From: Emcibacter sp.
GTDB lineage: Bacteria; Pseudomonadota; Alphaproteobacteria; Sphingomonadales; Emcibacteraceae
Reading direction: 5' to 3'
NCBI GenBank assembly: GCA_021647465.1
Contig: JAKIUQ010000016.1
Span: 1 to 50,347, forward strand
Length of the DNA stretch: 50,347 nucleotides
Made by a program: the position numbers and the translations under genes. Positions 1 through 9,034 of this stretch are shown one piece after another; position 1 is the stretch's first letter; every line of letters begins with the position of its first letter. The notes under the pieces were generated by a model. It was not told the origin of the DNA. It worked only from the letters and a program-made list of their open reading frames with translations, and searched no databases.

Positions 1-13
1 GTTTACTCAAAAG

Positions 14-45
14 CACAGGGGATGGGGAATTCCCCATCCCCTGTG
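14..45. repeat. Perfect 32-bp palindrome (hairpin, possible terminator)
   Basis: Positions 14-27 (CACAGGGGATGGGG) are the exact inverse of 32-45, and the central AATT is itself self-complementary. The RNA would fold into a very stable 14-bp stem. There is no T-run on the + side; on the minus side the hairpin is followed by CTTTTGAG. It could end transcription of a gene lying before the window, or stabilise its 3' end. Confidence 0.6.
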
Positions 46-278
46 AAACAGAAACAGGCAGCATAAATGACAACAGGATACACCTTAACTTCGCTGCCAA
101 ACTGTGCAGACAATCAGGACCACTTCAGGAAATATCTCTGTTTAATGAGCGAGGCCTTCCTGAAAAACATAGGTTCCTCAAGAGCATAACGGCCAATTGA
201 CATTACCGGGCATTTCCGGGATGATCGTTTGACATTGACGGGCGGGGAGATTCTGGAAAACAGGTTAGGACAGATAAC

Positions 279-1631
279 ATGCATAAATCAGGGGCAGCCG
301 TTGGCTTTTGGTCTGCGGTCGCTATTGGTATCGGCTCCATGGTTGGGGCCGGAATTTTTGCCTTGCTGGGTGAGGCCGGGGCCATAACCTCCAGCGCGAC
401 CTATATTTCCTTTTTTATGGGCGGTATTATCGCGTTGCTCAGTGGTTATTCCATGGGCAAACTCGGGGCAAGCTACCCGTCTTCCGGCGGAATCGTTGAA
501 TATCTGGGGCAGAGCTTCGGGGTTGGTGTCTTTTCAGGGGCCATGAGCATCATGATGTATATTGCCGCCATCGTTTCCATCGCAATGGTGGCCAAAGCGT
601 TTGGGGCTTATGCCTTCAGCATGTTACCCGCCGGCAGTGCGCCGGCGCTGAAATCCGTTTTTGCCGTCGGCATTATTTTTCTGTTCGTGGCCATAAATCT
701 TGGCGGGGCCCGCAATATGGCCAAGCTGGAAAATATTGTCGTTATGCTCAAGATGATTGTGCTGGTCGGGCTTGCCGTTGCGGGCATGTTTTTCATTGAA
801 CCATCCCGGCTGGCCCCCTCTACCTATCCCCCGGTCAGCAGCCTGTTTTACAGTCTGGCCATCACCTTCTTTGCCTATGAAGGCTTCCGTGTGATCACCA
901 ATGCGGCCGAAGACATGCCAAACCCGGCAAAAACATTGCCCCGGGCAATCATGACCTCTATCGGCATTGTTATGGCCCTTTATATTGCCATCGCCGTGAT
1001 CACATTCGGAAATCTACCTGCTTCTGACGTTATTGCGGCCAAGGATTTTGCGCTGGCAGAAGCCGCAAAGCCCGTATTTGGATCCATCGGTTTTTCCGTG
1101 GTGGCCATTGCGGCGCTCATCGCCACGGCCTCTTCCATTAATGCCAACCTCTATGCGGTGACTAATGTTACTTATCAACTGGCCAAGAATGGACAGCTTC
1201 CCGCCGCCTTTGGCAAACCTATCAGGAAAAGCCGGGAGGGCCTGATCATCAGCGGTTTTTTCATTATGATGATAGCCGCTTTTCTGGATCTTGGCGAAAT
1301 TGCCGTTTTAGGGTCCATCTCCATTTTAATTGTCCATTTCATCACCCATGTGGGGCATATACGCCTTGTCCAAAAAACCGGGGCTTCGCTGATTCTGGTC
1401 CTATTGGCGGTTTTTGTTAATCTGGCGGCAATCATGCTGGCCCTGTATTACGAAAGCACCAGATCACCTCATATTGTCACCATGATTATGGGCTTTCTGC
1501 TGCTGTCGTTTTTAATCGAAATAATATTGCGCATAACCATAAACAAAAAAATCAAGGTTCGTATCAGCCCCAATGACTTGAAACACAGAATGCAAAAATG
1601 GTTAGGGCAATCGCCTTCTGACATAAACTGA
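279..1631 (+). CDS. APC-family amino acid/polyamine permease
   Basis: This is a 450-residue, strongly hydrophobic inner-membrane protein with about twelve predicted transmembrane segments, the usual size and topology of the amino acid-polyamine-organocation superfamily. Residues 17-27 (GIGSMVGAGIF) match the glycine-rich break in the first helix that holds substrate in LeuT-fold carriers. The family imports amino acids or polyamines by cation symport or exchange; the substrate cannot be read from the sequence. The ATG is preceded by AGGA about eight bases upstream, and two TTGACA hexamers lie at 197-202 and 229-234, the first with a poor -10 match (GATGAT) at the right distance. It is a single-gene unit between two strong hairpins (14-45 and 1631-1664) and faces degP. 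Confidence 0.85.
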   Translation: MHKSGAAVGFWSAVAIGIGSMVGAGIFALLGEAGAITSSATYISFFMGGIIALLSGYSMGKLGASYPSSGGIVEYLGQSFGVGVFSGAMSIMMYIAAIVSIAMVAKAFGAYAFSMLPAGSAPALKSVFAVGIIFLFVAINLGGARNMAKLENIVVMLKMIVLVGLAVAGMFFIEPSRLAPSTYPPVSSLFYSLAITFFAYEGFRVITNAAEDMPNPAKTLPRAIMTSIGIVMALYIAIAVITFGNLPASDVIAAKDFALAEAAKPVFGSIGFSVVAIAALIATASSINANLYAVTNVTYQLAKNGQLPAAFGKPIRKSREGLIISGFFIMMIAAFLDLGEIAVLGSISILIVHFITHVGHIRLVQKTGASLILVLLAVFVNLAAIMLALYYESTRSPHIVTMIMGFLLLSFLIEIILRITINKKIKVRISPNDLKHRMQKWLGQSPSDIN

Positions 1632-1664
1632 TAATGGTTCACCCCGGATAGGGTGAACCATTAT
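1631..1664. terminator. 14-bp perfect hairpin between convergent permease and degP
   Basis: ATAATGGTTCACCC (1631-1644) pairs exactly with 1651-1664 around a six-base loop. The stem begins on the last base of the permease stop codon. No T-run follows on either strand, so it may act as a 3' stabiliser or a Rho-assisted stop rather than a classical intrinsic terminator. It lies between two genes that converge. Confidence 0.6.
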
Positions 1665-1699
1665 CATCTGTTCAGGTAACTTGGATTCCTGCGAACTTG

Positions 1700-3196
1700 C
1701 TACTTCTTGGGATTAAATTTTACGGTAACAAAGGCGGTATTGCCGCGCCGAATGATTTTAAGCAAAATACTCTTGCGGCCTTTCGCGCGCAATTTTTCGA
1801 TTACCGCAAGGGCATTGTCAACAGTTTTTACCTCTTCCTGGGTTATCGAGACAATAACATCGCCTCTGCGCAAACCTTTTTCACCAGCAGGGCTATTGCG
1901 GTCAACAGACGCAATCAATACGCCCGCCACATCATCTTCCAGCTTCAGCGCCTTGCGGGATTTCTCCGTAAGAGGCTCAAGCCCCATTCCCAGGATTTCC
2001 TTGACCTCTTGATCGGTCTGATCCTCATCTGGCAAAGCCTTGTCATCGGACACATTTTCATTTTCAGGAAGCTCATCAATCACCAGCGTCAAACTCTTGC
2101 GCTTTCCTTTGCGCAGCACAACAATTTTCGCTTTCTTGCCAATTTCTGTATTGGCGACCCAAATAGGCAGCTCGTTGCGTTCTTTGATGATTTTGCCTTC
2201 AAATTCAACAATGATATCGCCGACCTGAATACCTGCTTTATCTGCAGGGCCGCCTTCAACGACGGATGAGACCAGCGCGCCGTGACCTTCTTCCATGCCA
2301 AGGCTCTCGGCTATTTCATCGGTTACAGCCTGAAAACTGATGCCGATACGGCCGCGTCTGGTATGGCCGAACTCTCTCAATTGACTGATCACACGCTGGG
2401 CCTGATTGGACGGAATGGCAAAACCAATGCCAATATTACCGCCCGAAGGCGAAAAGATCGCCGTATTAATACCGATCACTTCGCCGTCCATATTGAACAT
2501 GGGGCCGCCGCTGTTGCCGCGATTGATAGAGGCATCGGTTTGAATATATTTATCATACGGGCCGGATTGAATGTCACGGTTTCGGGCGGAAATAATACCC
2601 GCCGTCAATGTGCCGCCAAGCGAATATGGATTGCCAATGGCCAATACCCAATCCCCAATGCGGGATTTACTGTCATCACCAAATTTGACAAAGGGCAGCG
2701 GCTTGTCAGATTCGACCTTTAGCACCGCAAGATCCAGCTTATCATCCTTGCCAATAACCTTGGCCTTTAATTCACGGCCATCATGCATCTTGATCATCAC
2801 TTCATCGGCCTTGTCAATCACATGGTTATTGGTGACGATGATACCTGACGGATCAATGATAAAACCCGATCCCAGCGATTGACGCTTGCGGGTTAAGGCG
2901 CGGTCTTCACCATTGTCTTTCCGGCTGTCTTCATCACCATTTCCGGGACCTCCCCGCCTGTCATTTTCCTGTCCGAAACGGCGGAAAAAATCCTCCATTC
3001 CGGGGATTTGCGGCATCGTCCGGCGCTTGATCTTAATGGTTTGCGTCGTATTCACATTAACAACGGCGGGCAATAGTTTTTCTGCCAGATCCGCGAAACT
3101 ATCCGGCGTCCCTTTGGCCCATGCCGCCACAGGTGATATTAAAACAAATGATGCAATGATCACCGCACCACTAAAAAACGTCTTTAATTTATTCAT
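1700..3196 (-). CDS. degP: Periplasmic serine protease/chaperone, DegP/MucD type
   Basis: The 498-residue HtrA-family protease degrades or refolds misfolded envelope proteins in the periplasm. An N-terminal signal peptide ends near AWA-KG (residues 26-29). The trypsin-like domain has the full triad: His125 in TNNHV, Asp155 in LDLAV, and Ser229 in GNSGGP. Two PDZ domains follow, at about residues 285-375 and 400-495, the arrangement of DegP/DegQ rather than single-PDZ DegS. The charged loop at residues 75-105 matches the variable LA loop region of the family. It lies downstream of hflK-hflC on the same strand, a common alphaproteobacterial neighbourhood, but 369 bp and a likely terminator (3528-3557) separate it, so it probably has its own promoter. 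Confidence 0.95.
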   Translation of the reverse strand: MNKLKTFFSGAVIIASFVLISPVAAWAKGTPDSFADLAEKLLPAVVNVNTTQTIKIKRRTMPQIPGMEDFFRRFGQENDRRGGPGNGDEDSRKDNGEDRALTRKRQSLGSGFIIDPSGIIVTNNHVIDKADEVMIKMHDGRELKAKVIGKDDKLDLAVLKVESDKPLPFVKFGDDSKSRIGDWVLAIGNPYSLGGTLTAGIISARNRDIQSGPYDKYIQTDASINRGNSGGPMFNMDGEVIGINTAIFSPSGGNIGIGFAIPSNQAQRVISQLREFGHTRRGRIGISFQAVTDEIAESLGMEEGHGALVSSVVEGGPADKAGIQVGDIIVEFEGKIIKERNELPIWVANTEIGKKAKIVVLRKGKRKSLTLVIDELPENENVSDDKALPDEDQTDQEVKEILGMGLEPLTEKSRKALKLEDDVAGVLIASVDRNSPAGEKGLRRGDVIVSITQEEVKTVDNALAVIEKLRAKGRKSILLKIIRRGNTAFVTVKFNPKK

Positions 3197-3565
3197 GCCA
3201 ATTCCTGATATCTTCTGAATTTTCTATTTTTATATCCATCCCAAAATCATAAATTTATTATGCTGTCGGGTGTATATTGCCATCATTACCACAATATGTG
3301 ACGAAAATAAGGGGCTAAAAAGCCGCTCATCTTATTTATCCCCCATTTCATCGCATAAAGGATACCCAAACCCGAGGAAGGCGGCAGTCAGGCAGGAATA
3401 TCGCATCCGGGCCTCAGGTAAATTTATCACCTATCCTATCATCTTTCGCATTAAGGCAGGAAAGAAGCTATGCCGTACAGCCTCTGGAAAGAGAGTATAA
3501 ATCATACCCTCCACCAGAAAAACCGCCCCCAATGCAAGAATTATTTCCTGCATTGGGTTTATTTT
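3197..3565. other. Intergenic region, hflC to degP
   Basis: This 369-bp non-coding stretch should hold the degP promoter and the hflKC terminator. Apart from the hairpin at 3528-3557 I see no RNA gene or conserved coding frame. The open frames inside have no recognisable domain. Confidence 0.5.
3528..3557 (-). terminator. Rho-independent terminator after hflC
   Basis: CCCAATGCA (3528-3536) pairs with TGCATTGGG (3549-3557) around a 12-base loop. Read on the minus strand, nine bases past the hflC stop, the stem is followed by GGCGGTTTTTC, which provides a T-run. Confidence 0.65.
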
Positions 3566-4444
3566 TTACTTCTTTTTTGCGCCGGTCATATTCCCAAAAT
3601 ATTTGAAGAAATCACCCTTTGGCGACAAAACCATAGTTGTATTATTTGCGCTGAAAGCCTCATTATAGGCCAGCATGGAGCGATAGAAAGCATAAAATTC
3701 TGCATCCTGATTATAAGCATCCGCAAAGATTTTAGCGGCCTGGGCGTCACCTTCACCGCGAGTCTTCTGGGCTTCACGCTCTGCTTCTGCGAGAAGAATA
3801 GTCTTGTCGCGTTCGGCCTTTGAGGTGATGCGGATGGCCATTTCTTCGCCGCGCGCCCGAATTTCACGGGCAACCTGCTCACGCTCTGCGATCATGCTGT
3901 CAAAAATTGGCTTGCTGTTTTCAGCGGGCAAATCCGTACGTTTAATGCGCACATCCACAACTTCGATACCAAGAGCTTCGGCTTCGTCCTTGACAGAATC
4001 GGTGATTTGTTTACGAAGCTCCTTACGCTCGCCAGACAGCGCGGTTTTAAATTTCTGCTCACCAAAAACCTTGCGAAGATTTGAATTGATGGTGATGGAC
4101 AACCGCGATTCGGCCCCCCTCACATCACGAACGGCCTGATAGACTTTCAGCGGGTCTTCAATGCGATATTCTGAAAAGGCATCCACAATAATCCGTTTTT
4201 GATCCTGGGTAATCACAATCAATTCCGGCGTATCAAGCAGCTTGATGCGTTTATCAAAATAAACCACATCCTGTACAAAAGGCTTTTTGAAATGAAGGCC
4301 GGCGTTCTTTTCCGTCTTCACCCATTTACCAAGCTGCAAAATCAGGGCCTGTTCCGTTTCCTTGACCGTATATACAGAGGCCCCCAGCACAATAATACTG
4401 CCGCCCAGAATGACCAATCCAATCAGTGTTTTCAAATTATTCAT
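3566..4444 (-). CDS. hflC: HflC, modulator of FtsH protease (SPFH protein)
   Basis: The 292-residue inner-membrane protein has one N-terminal transmembrane segment (about residues 7-27) and a stomatin/prohibitin/flotillin/HflKC domain facing the periplasm. With HflK it forms a large cage around the AAA+ protease FtsH and limits access of membrane substrates. The N-terminal anchor followed by TVKETEQALILQLGK is typical of HflC, and the coiled-coil region rich in RARGEEMA and AERDK/AEREAQ occupies roughly residues 170-240. The gene starts 14 bp after hflK, so the two should be co-transcribed, and a hairpin with T-run follows its stop. Confidence 0.95.
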   Translation of the reverse strand: MNNLKTLIGLVILGGSIIVLGASVYTVKETEQALILQLGKWVKTEKNAGLHFKKPFVQDVVYFDKRIKLLDTPELIVITQDQKRIIVDAFSEYRIEDPLKVYQAVRDVRGAESRLSITINSNLRKVFGEQKFKTALSGERKELRKQITDSVKDEAEALGIEVVDVRIKRTDLPAENSKPIFDSMIAEREQVAREIRARGEEMAIRITSKAERDKTILLAEAEREAQKTRGEGDAQAAKIFADAYNQDAEFYAFYRSMLAYNEAFSANNTTMVLSPKGDFFKYFGNMTGAKKK

Positions 4445-4458
4445 TGTCTTTTCTCATC

Positions 4459-5502
4459 CTATTTCTGTTTTCTGATTTCAGGAAGCGGCAGATAAGGCAG
4501 AACCCCGTTACCATCACTTTCTAAAATAACTTTGTCCGTATTGCCAAGAATTCTTTCCATGGTTTCAAGATACAAACGCTGACGCGTCACATCTTTGGCA
4601 AGCTTATATTGCTCATAAACAGATAGGAAACGGGCGCTTTCACCCTGGGCCTTTGTGATCGCCTGAGCTTTATAGGCTTCGGCTTCCTGATACATTCTTT
4701 CCGCCTGGCCCCGGGCCGTTGGCACAATTTTATTCTGATATTTCTTGGCCTCATTGATGGTTTTATCGCGGTCAGCTTCGGCGCGTTGCACATCGTTAAA
4801 GGCTTCAGAAACCTGCGCCGGCGGGGAAACGGTATCCATTTTAATCTGGGTAATCTCGATTCCGGCCTCATAATGATCCAGAACATCCTGCATAATGCCG
4901 CGGACTTCTATCTCAATACCCAGACGTTCAGACGTCATGATCTGCTGAATAGCGGTCTTGGCCACAACTTCGCGCATGGCGCTTTCTGAAATTGATTTAA
5001 TGCTTTGCTCTCTTTTATCAAGATTGAACAGGAAACGCGCCGGATCTTTAATCCGCCAAAGAATGGAATATTTCACATCAACGATATTTTCGTCGCCGGT
5101 CAACATTTGCCGCTCTTTCGTGCTGCCGCCAAAACCAACATCAATTTTGTTAACGGCGGTTACTTTTGGCTTATAGACCTTATCTATGGGCGGGAAATGA
5201 AAATGAAGCCCGGTACCTTTGGTCTCAATATATTTGCCAAAACGCAGGACAACGCCCGCTTCATCGGGCTGAATTTTATAAAAACCTGCGTAAAGATAGC
5301 CAAAGACCAACGCCAAGACGATCAGGGAGATCATACTCTTGCCGCCGCCCTGCCCATTGCCGCCGCCAAATACACTGCGGAATTTATCCTGGCCCTTGCG
5401 GATTAATTCGTCAATATCCGGTGGCTGTTGTCCACCGCCACCACCAGGTCCATTGCCCCAGGGCCCACGGTCTTTACCACCGTTATTATTCTGCCATGAC
5501 AT
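4459..5502 (-). CDS. hflK: HflK, modulator of FtsH protease (SPFH protein)
   Basis: This is the 347-residue partner of HflC in the FtsH-HflKC membrane complex. The first 55 residues are Gly/Pro/Asn-rich, the usual cytoplasmic tail of HflK. One transmembrane helix follows (about 57-75), then the SPFH domain beginning near GVVLRFGKYIETKGTGLHF and an Ala/Glu/Lys-rich helical region. The order hflK-hflC with a 14-bp gap is the standard operon. The promoter should lie in the 158-bp AT-rich gap shared with divergent mrp. Confidence 0.95.
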   Translation of the reverse strand: MSWQNNNGGKDRGPWGNGPGGGGGQQPPDIDELIRKGQDKFRSVFGGGNGQGGGKSMISLIVLALVFGYLYAGFYKIQPDEAGVVLRFGKYIETKGTGLHFHFPPIDKVYKPKVTAVNKIDVGFGGSTKERQMLTGDENIVDVKYSILWRIKDPARFLFNLDKREQSIKSISESAMREVVAKTAIQQIMTSERLGIEIEVRGIMQDVLDHYEAGIEITQIKMDTVSPPAQVSEAFNDVQRAEADRDKTINEAKKYQNKIVPTARGQAERMYQEAEAYKAQAITKAQGESARFLSVYEQYKLAKDVTRQRLYLETMERILGNTDKVILESDGNGVLPYLPLPEIRKQK

Positions 5503-5660
5503 AGAAAAACTCCTTCGAAGTTAAATAATGATATGATATAGGAAAAAACATATTCTCCCTATTAAAAAAAACCTTAGGCCTTATATATTCCAAGTCGTAA
5601 TATAGAACAATAGTTATCGGTCACAATCGTATCGATAGCCCCGAAAAATTAGGAACCATA

Positions 5661-6728
5661 ATGTCACAAATCACCCGAGAGCAAATATTAACCATCTTGC
5701 AATCCATCCCGCACCCAAAGAAGGGAGATGATATTGTCACTCTGGGCATGGTTCAAGGGCTCGTGGTCAAGGGCGGGGAAGTGGGCTTCGCGCTCAACAT
5801 CGACCCCACCGAGGTCGAGATAATGGAACAGGTTCGCAAAGCCTGTGAGGCAAAGCTCAGGCAAGTTTCCGGCATTGACAAGGTTACCGCCGTCTTAACA
5901 GCGGAACGAAGTTCGACCAAGGAAATGCCGACCAAAGATTCTGGGACCCTCAAAGATACCAAAAAAATTTCCGGCGTAAAGCATGTCATTGCGGTGGCCA
6001 GCGGCAAAGGCGGGGTCGGAAAATCCACCACCGCCGTGAATTTGGCCCTCGCCCTGCAAGCGATCGGATTAAAGGCGGGCATTTTTGATGTGGATATTTA
6101 TGGCCCCTCTATCCCAACGCTTTTAGGGGTTACTGAAAAACCCGTCCAAAGCGAAGACAAGAAAATCATTCCCATCATAAAATATGGGCTGGTGTCCATG
6201 TCGCTGGGCTATTTAATGCCGCAGGATACCGCCACCATCTGGCGCGGCCCCATGGTAATGAGCGCGGTCAAGCAAATGACCAATGATACCAAATGGGATG
6301 TGGACGGTGAATTGGACGTGCTTGTCCTTGACCTGCCGCCGGGGACAGGCGACGTGCAATTGACCCTCGCCCAGACCATTGATGTGGACGGAGCCATCGT
6401 GGTCTCCACCCCGCAGGATATCGCGCTGATCGATGCGCGAAAGGGGCTTGATATGTTCCAGAAAACCAACACGGAAGTTTTTGGCATCATTGAAAATATG
6501 AGCTATTTCCTCTGCCCGTCCTGCGGCGACAGGTCGGATATTTTTGGTCACGGCGGCGCAAGGGAGGTCGCAGAAAAGCTCGGCATTGATTTTCTGGGCG
6601 AAATCCCACTGCATATGGATATCAGAAACACATCCGACAATGGAACGCCCCTCGTGACACATGACCCAAATAGTCCCCACAGCGAAATTTATATCAACAT
6701 CGCCAAAAAAATCGCAGAAAAATTATGA
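5661..6728 (+). CDS. mrp: Mrp/ApbC-type iron-sulfur cluster carrier ATPase
   Basis: The 355-residue cytoplasmic P-loop protein transfers Fe-S clusters to apo-enzymes. Residues 1-85 form a MIP18/DUF59 domain. The deviant Walker A motif GKGGVGKST is at 115-123 and is followed by a ParA/MinD-like ATPase core with DLPPGTGD near 224-231. The CxxC that binds the bridging cluster in the dimer is Cys285/Cys288 (CPSC). Length and domain order match family members. The ATG is preceded by TTAGGAACC. Its stop overlaps the next start by four bases (ATGA), which suggests translational coupling with the CoA-binding protein. Confidence 0.95.
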   Translation: MSQITREQILTILQSIPHPKKGDDIVTLGMVQGLVVKGGEVGFALNIDPTEVEIMEQVRKACEAKLRQVSGIDKVTAVLTAERSSTKEMPTKDSGTLKDTKKISGVKHVIAVASGKGGVGKSTTAVNLALALQAIGLKAGIFDVDIYGPSIPTLLGVTEKPVQSEDKKIIPIIKYGLVSMSLGYLMPQDTATIWRGPMVMSAVKQMTNDTKWDVDGELDVLVLDLPPGTGDVQLTLAQTIDVDGAIVVSTPQDIALIDARKGLDMFQKTNTEVFGIIENMSYFLCPSCGDRSDIFGHGGAREVAEKLGIDFLGEIPLHMDIRNTSDNGTPLVTHDPNSPHSEIYINIAKKIAEKL

Positions 6729-7153
6729 CAGATGCTCTGATAAAAGAAATTTTAACTTCGACAAAATCCATTGCCTTGATCGGAGCCAGCAAGAACCCCG
6801 ATCGCCCGTCCCACAAGGTGATGAAATTTTTAATAGCCCAAGGCTATGACTTATACCCCGTTAATCCGGGTCTTGAGGGATCCGATCTTTTGGGCCGTAA
6901 AGTATTTGCAAGCCTGGCAGATATTCCCGCGCCCATAGATATGGTCGAAATCTTCCGAAAATCTGATTCCATCGAACCCATCGTTGACGAAGCCATCCAA
7001 ATAGGCGCCAAAACCATCTGGATGCAGCTCGGCGTCATAAATGATATTGCAGCGGGAAAGGCGGAAAAAGCCGGCCTGAAAGTCGTCATGAACCACTGCC
7101 CCGCCATCGAAATTCCGCGGTTGGGATTGCAAATCAATGTTTCTATCATGTGA
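6725..7153 (+). CDS. CoA-binding domain protein (YccU-like)
   Basis: The 142-residue protein is a single Rossmann-type CoA-binding domain, related to the N-terminal part of succinyl-CoA synthetase alpha. The motif IALIGASKNPDRPSHKV near the start and VNPGLEG mark the nucleotide-binding fold; WMQLGV and MNHCPAIE are typical of the YccU-like group. No enzymatic activity is established for the family, so I give none. It overlaps mrp by four bases and probably belongs to its operon. Confidence 0.85.
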   Translation: MTDALIKEILTSTKSIALIGASKNPDRPSHKVMKFLIAQGYDLYPVNPGLEGSDLLGRKVFASLADIPAPIDMVEIFRKSDSIEPIVDEAIQIGAKTIWMQLGVINDIAAGKAEKAGLKVVMNHCPAIEIPRLGLQINVSIM

Positions 7154-7169
7154 ATAGCAGATATATATT

Positions 7170-7661
7170 TTGAAAATTATAATAGATGATTTAAAAGGCG
7201 ATGAGATAAAGGCTTTATTGCAGGAACATCTTGCCGATATGCTGTCCAGCAGCCCCCCGGAAAGTGTCCATACCCTTGATATAAGCGCATTACGAGGGCC
7301 AGATATTACATTCTGGAGTCTGTGGGTTAAGGATGATTTGGCCGGCTGCATTGCCTTAAAAGAAATTGATCCCGCCCATGGAGAAATCAAATCCATGCGA
7401 ACCTGCCGCTCTTATATCCGTCAGGGCATAGCCACAGAACTCCTCGGCCATATTTTAAAAGTGGCCGCAAACCGTTCTTATACAAAAATCAGCCTTGAGA
7501 CAGGATCGATGGCGGCTTTCATTCCCGCCCGCAGCCTATATGAAAGATTCGGCTTTAAGGAATGCCCCCCATTTGATAAATATAAAAAAGACCCCAACAG
7601 CCTGTTTATGACAAAAGATATATCTCTATCTCACACCCTGTCCAGTACAATCAAACTATAA
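7170..7661 (+). CDS. GNAT-family N-acetyltransferase
   Basis: The 163-residue protein carries the GNAT fold. The acetyl-CoA loop reads SYIRQGIATELLGHI (R/Q-x-x-G-I/A pattern), and YERFGFKECPPF near the C-terminus is the common beta6-beta7 signature. Members acetylate amines on small molecules or proteins; the substrate is unknown here. The start is inferred as TTG at 7170, 16 bp after the preceding gene, with only a weak ribosome site, so it is probably translated as part of the mrp operon. Its last 31 bases run antisense over the 3' end of folA. Confidence 0.8.
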   Translation: MKIIIDDLKGDEIKALLQEHLADMLSSSPPESVHTLDISALRGPDITFWSLWVKDDLAGCIALKEIDPAHGEIKSMRTCRSYIRQGIATELLGHILKVAANRSYTKISLETGSMAAFIPARSLYERFGFKECPPFDKYKKDPNSLFMTKDISLSHTLSSTIKL

Positions 7662-8140
7662 TCGTGGCTGTCTTTTTCACCGCGTTTAAATTTCTCATAG
7701 GAGGCTTCGAGCCAGTCGTCGGGGTTTAGGGCGGGGAAATGGGTGTCGCCGTCAATTTCGCCGTGGACGCGGGTCAGATACAGACGATCGGCATCGGGCA
7801 GGCAGAGGGCATATATCTGCGCCCCGCCGATGACCATCACTTCGTCCATGCCTTTTGCTAATGCAAGGTTTTTTCCCACATCCAGAGCCATCTTGAGGCT
7901 AAAAGCGGTGATCACCCCTTCCGGCGCGAAAGTCTTGTCCCGCGTAATGACAATATTAACCCGTCCGGGCAAGGGCCGGCCAATGGACTGGAAAGTCTTG
8001 CGGCCCATGATGATCGGCTTGCCCATGGTCTTTTCCTTGAAATATTTCAAATCGGACGATATTTTCCACGGCAGATCATTATCCCTGCCAATTACGCCAT
8101 TTTTCGCAACGGCCACAATCAGGCTTAATCTCACCATCAC
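7631..8140 (-). CDS. folA: Dihydrofolate reductase
   Basis: The 169-residue enzyme reduces dihydrofolate to tetrahydrofolate with NADPH and regenerates the cofactor oxidised by ThyA. Family signatures are VAKNGVIGRDNDLPWKISSD near the N-terminus (with the catalytic acidic residue after LPW), MGRKTFQSIG for NADPH binding, and VIGGAQIYALCLP. The ATG overlaps the thyA stop by four bases (ATGA), so the pair is a classic thyA-folA operon with coupled translation. The 3' end overlaps the convergent acetyltransferase by 31 bp. Confidence 0.96.
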   Translation of the reverse strand: MMVRLSLIVAVAKNGVIGRDNDLPWKISSDLKYFKEKTMGKPIIMGRKTFQSIGRPLPGRVNIVITRDKTFAPEGVITAFSLKMALDVGKNLALAKGMDEVMVIGGAQIYALCLPDADRLYLTRVHGEIDGDTHFPALNPDDWLEASYEKFKRGEKDSHDYSLIVLDRV

Positions 8141-8931
8141 ACCGCCACCTTTCCGGCAATATGCGGGTGAGATTCATAGCCCACCAGTTCAAAATCATCA
8201 AAGCCAAAGCCAAAGATATCTGTCACCTCAGGATTTATTTTCATGATCGGCAGAGGTTTTGGCTCCCGATCAAGCTGCATATCCACCTGCGCCAGATGAT
8301 TGCGATAAAGATGGGCATCGCCGAATGTATGAATGAAGTCGCCGACCTTCAGGCCGCAAACCTGCGCCAGCATCTGGGTCAATAAGGCATAGGAGGCAAT
8401 ATTAAACGGCACGCCCAGAAAAATATCCGCGCTGCGTTGATAAAGCTGGCAGCTTAATTTTCCGTCCGCCACATAGAATTGAAACAGGCAATGGCACGGC
8501 GGCAGGGCCATATGATCCACATCGGCCACATTCCAGGCGCTGACAATCAACCGGCGGCTGTCGGGATTGGTCTTAATCATATCCACAAGATTGCTGATCT
8601 GATCCACCGTTTCCCCGTTTGGCGTAGGCCATGACCGCCATTGATGACCGTAAACCGGGCCAAGGTCGCCCTTCGCATCCGCCCAGTCATCCCAGATTTT
8701 AACGCCGTTATCCTGCAGATATTTGATATTGGTATCACCCGTGAGGAACCACAGCAATTCATGAATAATGGACTTCAGATGAAGCTTTTTGGTGGTCACC
8801 ATGGGAAAGCCCTCTGACAGGTCAAACCGCATCTGATGGCCAAAAACGCTCAGCGTGCCGGTGCCGGTGCGATCTTCCTTAATGGTGCCATGGTCGCGCA
8901 CATGGCGCATTAAATCCAGATATTGTTTCAT
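8137..8931 (-). CDS. thyA: Thymidylate synthase (ThyA type)
   Basis: The 264-residue enzyme has exactly the E. coli length and makes dTMP from dUMP using methylene-tetrahydrofolate. The catalytic cysteine is Cys146 in LPPCHCLFQFYV. Other invariant blocks are DRTGTGT for phosphate binding, FPMVTTKK, HELLWFLTGDTN, GPVYGHQWR and the substrate-binding NIASYALLTQM. It is the first gene of thyA-folA. The region upstream is AT-rich and is shared with the divergent tmRNA gene. Confidence 0.98.
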   Translation of the reverse strand: MKQYLDLMRHVRDHGTIKEDRTGTGTLSVFGHQMRFDLSEGFPMVTTKKLHLKSIIHELLWFLTGDTNIKYLQDNGVKIWDDWADAKGDLGPVYGHQWRSWPTPNGETVDQISNLVDMIKTNPDSRRLIVSAWNVADVDHMALPPCHCLFQFYVADGKLSCQLYQRSADIFLGVPFNIASYALLTQMLAQVCGLKVGDFIHTFGDAHLYRNHLAQVDMQLDREPKPLPIMKINPEVTDIFGFGFDDFELVGYESHPHIAGKVAV

Positions 8932-9022
8932 ATGATCCTGCTGCTTTATTAATGACTTATTTTCCCCACTTTATATAAATATTTTTTCTTAGCTATTCAA
9001 ATCTTAACCACAATGCCCTATA

Positions 9023-9028
9023 TATAAT
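9023..9028 (+). promoter_or_regulatory. -10 element of the tmRNA promoter
   Basis: A consensus TATAAT lies seven bases before the inferred 5' end of the tmRNA precursor (about 9035). I cannot pick a convincing -35 at the right spacing. Confidence 0.5.
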
Positions 9029-9034
9029 ATGTTG

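Noticed and set aside
67..189. 40-codon open frame (ATG at 67) ahead of the permease
   Set aside because: It has only a weak ribosome site and no recognisable motif; a frame of this length is expected by chance.
3270..3500. 76-codon frame in the hflC-degP gap
   Set aside because: Its composition looks non-coding, it has no ribosome site or domain, and the gap is better explained by a promoter and terminator.
8932..9034. Possible tRNA or riboswitch before thyA
   Set aside because: No cloverleaf or known aptamer core is visible; the AT-rich segment is explained as thyA and tmRNA promoters.
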